NCBI GenBank assembly: GCA_015179025.1
Contig: WHUX01000045.1
Location: 248,001-312,000 of the forward strand
Source of the DNA: Terfezia claveryi
Taxonomy: Eukaryota > Ascomycota > Pezizomycetes > Pezizales > Pezizaceae
Direction: 5' to 3'
Length of the DNA: 64,000 nucleotides
Below the pieces are notes generated by a model. It searched no databases. It saw only the letters and a list, made by a program, of their open reading frames with translations, and was not told the origin of the DNA. Shown here in pieces: positions 61,003 to 64,000 of this stretch (the first letter of the stretch is position 1; every line of letters starts with the position of its first letter). A program made the translations under genes and the position numbers.

Positions 61003-61619
61003 GCCTTACTGTAAGCACTTTAGTCTAGTTGTAAGCCCTTGTCATCGGCCAACACATGGGTCATTTATCCAGAGGGGCCCAGGGCTGGAGAGGCAAACAG
61101 CAGACAGGTTTTCTTGCTTAGTTTTCTTCTATGTACTGTATGTATTAATTCCGCTCTAAAGTAGCAGGTTTATCCCATTTCGCAACACAATACATGAGAT
61201 ACATTTGTGCAGGCCACGGAATTCCGAGTCAAAAGTTGGTCATGGCATGTGATTGCTCATCTCGTCACCTTGCAGAAGCTTCCGTGTAGGTACTGCTCTT
61301 ACCCCCTCCAATCATCCCCAGCCCGCATGTTTGCTATTTTGAGTGAGGTTTTTTTTTGTTTGTTGTGGACCCGTCTAATTGGCTTGTGCGGTCGAGCTAG
61401 TACCGAGGCAGAGCAAACCTACGAGCCCTGTTGAGCGGCCTTGGAACTCTACCAAGTTTACTGGGTGCCAACCAGACTAGTCTACTGGACGTCGGCTGCC
61501 TAACCAGTCTGGTTGGTTCGCTGCCCCGCTTCTGCCCCAGTGCAACTTCCCGACTGCCACAAGTTCTGGCCAAGAGCTGATCATTTTTGCACTAATTGTG
61601 TCGCTGATCAGGGTGCAGT

Positions 61620-63117
61620 CGCTTCCTGGAAGGGGCTCAGGCAGAACACGCTAATAATTTTACTATCCTATAAAGGAAAAGCAGCAGCGTAGATATCTAG
61701 CTACTTTAAGATGCAGAAAAGGGGCTCGTCATGACGAGGTGTCACCATATTTCATATCACTGCAAGTACCATATCACTGCAAATTAATATCACCACCGAT
61801 ACCTCTATTCCTATCTATAATTCCCATGGCCTATGTCTATTTACAATATCTTCAGCACGAACACTTGTCAGACTGGCCAACGTAACCTGTACATGATTAG
61901 CCCATTCTTCCATTCGCTGACTTTGTACTGTATTGTCGTCTAGGTTAAGCTGATCCATCAACTCATATGCAGTATAGAGTTGCTGTTGTACCTGCTCAAA
62001 GCTTTCCCGTACCCGACCAATAGTATTAGCCCTCTCAGCGTTCCGCCTACTATCCTCATCAGTTTCCACCCACACAGCACCCATAGTCTCATACACTTCC
62101 ATACCACACTCCTCAAACATCATCAAGTACGCCTTCCACTGCACTGTAGTCAACACTTTGATTTCAGTATCAAGATGGAAGATGTGACGGCATGGAAGTA
62201 AGTATTGTCTGTGGAATTTGCAGTGACACTGTAAATTCTCATCAAACCTAGGCAACTCCTTCCCCTTTGCTATGCGTGCTCGTAGGTCTGCTGACCCCAA
62301 TCCTCGCTTCAGATTCCTAACATCTTTTCTATACACCGAATTCATTAGCTATCAAGATATCATACCTCACCTGAATAGAGTCTTACGAACGTTTTTAAAG
62401 ACGAGCCACCAAGCTCTTTCAGCCGTTCAGAGCCTTCATGTTTACCTGCACCACGGACAGCATGGTAAATCTGAGAAGCTGAGTAATTTTTGGCTGCTTC
62501 AGACTTGATATACCCCACTAATATGCTTGGTTTTTTTATCCAGAAGCTCTCCTCAATATCATGGGTATGGGTATATTCATCAAGGCGCTCAACCGTAACT
62601 GCTGTACCGTCAACTGGACGAGAAACCTTAATTCGGACATTGCAAAGGTCGGCATTTCACATACTGCTCTGCCAGCGTTTAATAACCTTGCCATCGGTAT
62701 CCGCAACCCGAGCTATGCTTGACTTCCTGCTTTTTCGAAGTCTGCACTCATATTTCTGAACACGTACTGTACCATAAGCTTGCAGCAGTTCTTGCTAAAG
62801 CTTGGAATAAACCGAATCCACATATGGCCATATTTCGTTGAATATTTGGGGGGATATGGTAACTGGTTTGCTGAGCTCGAACAATATAGTGCGGTAGTGC
62901 AGAGCATCAGCAGAGATTGGCATCATGACTTCGGTAGACATTTTGATTTGATTGTATTCACGGTGAAATTGTATTTGTGGTGATCAGTATGGTGACACCT
63001 CGTCATGACGAGCCCCTTTCCTGCATCTTAAAGTAGCTAGATATCTACGCTGCTGCTTTTCCTTTATAGGATAGTAAAATTATTAGCGTGTTCTGCCTGA
63101 GCCCCTTCCCGCTTCCT
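61620..63117 (-). mobile_element. Mutator-like element (MULE) with 122-bp TIRs and 8-bp duplication
   Basis: The element occupies 61628-63109 (1482 bp). Left TIR 61628-61749 and right TIR 62988-63109 are near-identical inverted copies, starting GGAAGGGGCTCAGGCAGAAC and ending with an internal GTCATGAC palindrome. The flanking sequence cgcttcct is duplicated (61620-61627 and 63110-63117). Long TIRs, an 8-bp duplication and a SWIM-type zinc finger all fit the MULE superfamily. The DDE core is absent, so it is non-autonomous. Confidence 0.9.
61815..62535 (-). pseudogene. MULE transposase remnant: N-terminal piece and SWIM zinc finger
   Basis: Read from 62535 leftward: ESFWIKKPSILVGYIKSEAAKNYS-type sequence, then SASQIYHAVRGAGKHEGSER, LKELGGSSLKTFVRLYSGEV and a stop. 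After a possible short intron (GTGAGG ... GCTAATG ... GTATAG) come KDVRNLKRGLGSADLRARIA, the SWIM finger CHCKFHRQYLLPCRHIF and a helical tail to 61815. In intact MULE proteins the DDE catalytic domain lies between these two parts; here it is missing. Confidence 0.7.
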
Positions 63118-63909
63118 TAACCTCCGCCGCCTCTTCCTTCTCAGAGGCTTTCCCTCTTTCTGTCGCTCAACGTGGGCCACGTCGTTGGGAGAGTGTGGCC
63201 AGCCACTAGTACCTCCACTGGAAAATCCCCCCATCCGTTCCACCCCCTCGTTCTTCCCGCACCGGCGCTGGTTCATCCATCGTGGCATCCCAACTTAGCG
63301 GACCATAGGCGACGAACATTTCCTTTGGGCAGTGACTCCCACGTGCAGTGTACCTAACTCTGCTTCCCTGCCTTCGAATTCTGGTTTTCGCGCGAGCGAT
63401 CTCCGTTTTCTGAACGTGGTGCGGAATCCTTAGGAGTCCGTAGATGAACGGTTTTTCTTTATGTATGCGTCTTGACAGTACGTTGCAAAGACGCGAACAC
63501 GACTAGGCAAAGGATACAGCTACTTTACGACACGCAACCGATCAAGCGAGAGATAAACAGGAGGATTTAAGTAGCAAAATAAGAGAATCTTGGTGAGTAG
63601 GCGAGAATGTGGCGAGGACACCGCGAAATACAGCTCCCCAGCCCCTGAACAACCCTCCCTATCCCCACCTTCCTGAAACTCTTGCGAGGATGGAATGAGT
63701 TGGATGAAGATGCTGCGGGGAGGGGTATCGTGAATGGAGAAAACCTATTGGTTAATTTACTTGGAGCTTTGTACAACTCAGTTACTGGCGGAGGAGGGGT
63801 TAGTGATGACGAGGTAGCACTAGGAGCCGAGAGGGGAGGTGGGCTTCTGGAAGGGGGGGGTCCTAGGTTTTATCTGAAGTACTATAGCTAATTTCTATTC
63901 TTTGCACAG
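63118..63909. other. 5' region of the edge gene
   Basis: A plus-strand frame at 63682-63891 (Gly/Glu/Asp-rich, ending FYLKYYS) may include part of an upstream exon. An intron-like stretch (AGCTAATTTC ... TTTGCACAG) leads into the next exon. The ATG and first exon are not resolved. Confidence 0.3.
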
Positions 63910-64000
63910 CTTGCTCCAGCCACCAGCTTGAAGATCTACGAGGACGAAAAATCCGGGAAAACAGTGTTCTGCTATCATCGAGGCAAACTACCTAGAGTCA
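63910..64000 (+). CDS. Partial exon of a gene running off the right edge
   Basis: After a good acceptor (TTTGCACAG at 63901-63909, branch AGCTAATT) the frame reads LAPATSLKIYEDEKSGKTVF then CYHRGKLPRV and is open to the window end. Composition is protein-like. Too short to identify. Confidence 0.4.

Noticed and set aside
1..64000. CRISPR array, bacterial operon or prophage
   Set aside because: No regularly spaced direct repeats of that kind, no Shine-Dalgarno-led gene clusters, and fungal introns are present.

Overview
The window looks like nuclear DNA of a filamentous ascomycete (Pezizomycotina). The evidence is short GT-AG introns of about 50-150 nt with CTAAC/CTAAT-like branch sites, a fungal rhodopsin-family membrane protein, a fungal-type membrane/ankyrin protein, an intron-containing tRNA-Asn, Tad1-like LINEs, a Copia LTR element, a Mutator-like element and a PIF1/Helitron-type helicase relic. 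Several relics carry changes of the G-to-A/C-to-T kind expected from repeat-induced point mutation (RIP). I lean towards a Leotiomycetes-like genome, but this is a guess. Gene density is low and much of the window is repeat-rich or AT-rich spacer.

Layout. 1-5.3 kb: almost no convincing coding, only decayed minus-strand pieces and homopolymer tracts. 5.3-7.4 kb: a low-complexity multi-exon minus-strand gene. 8.06 kb: tRNA-Asn. 9.3-12 kb: possible small spliced minus-strand genes, a 61-bp LINE tail and a 969-bp terminal-inverted-repeat (TIR) element. 12.05-12.5 kb: a five-copy minisatellite. 16.7-20.7 kb: two tiny single-pass membrane proteins, LINE copy A, MITE-like repeats and a protein with a PYM-type Mago-binding motif. 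22.4-25.2 kb: a cluster of LINE copies, with one inserted inside another. 26.3-28.1 kb: small unknown genes. 29.4-31.7 kb: the rhodopsin-family gene. 34.3 kb: a 48-residue membrane protein. 36.5-39.6 kb: a collapsed Copia element. 40.4-41.4 kb: the helicase relic. 42.1-43.9 kb: a large foldback (long inverted repeat). 46.05-52.03 kb: a multi-exon membrane/ankyrin gene with near-identical repeats. 53.3-56.0 kb: a putatively acylated small protein and a protein built around a 27-bp coding minisatellite. 61.6-63.1 kb: an intact-ended Mutator-like element lacking its catalytic core. 63.9 kb: a gene entering from the right edge.

No metabolic cluster or operon-like organisation is visible. The most informative features are structural. 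Four LINE 3'-end insertions have clear target-site duplications. There are several elements with matched termini, a 1.8-kb hairpin-capable palindrome, and an ankyrin array that appears to be exchanging repeat blocks. A recurring 13-nt motif, TAGTCTGGTTGGC, is scattered through the spacers.
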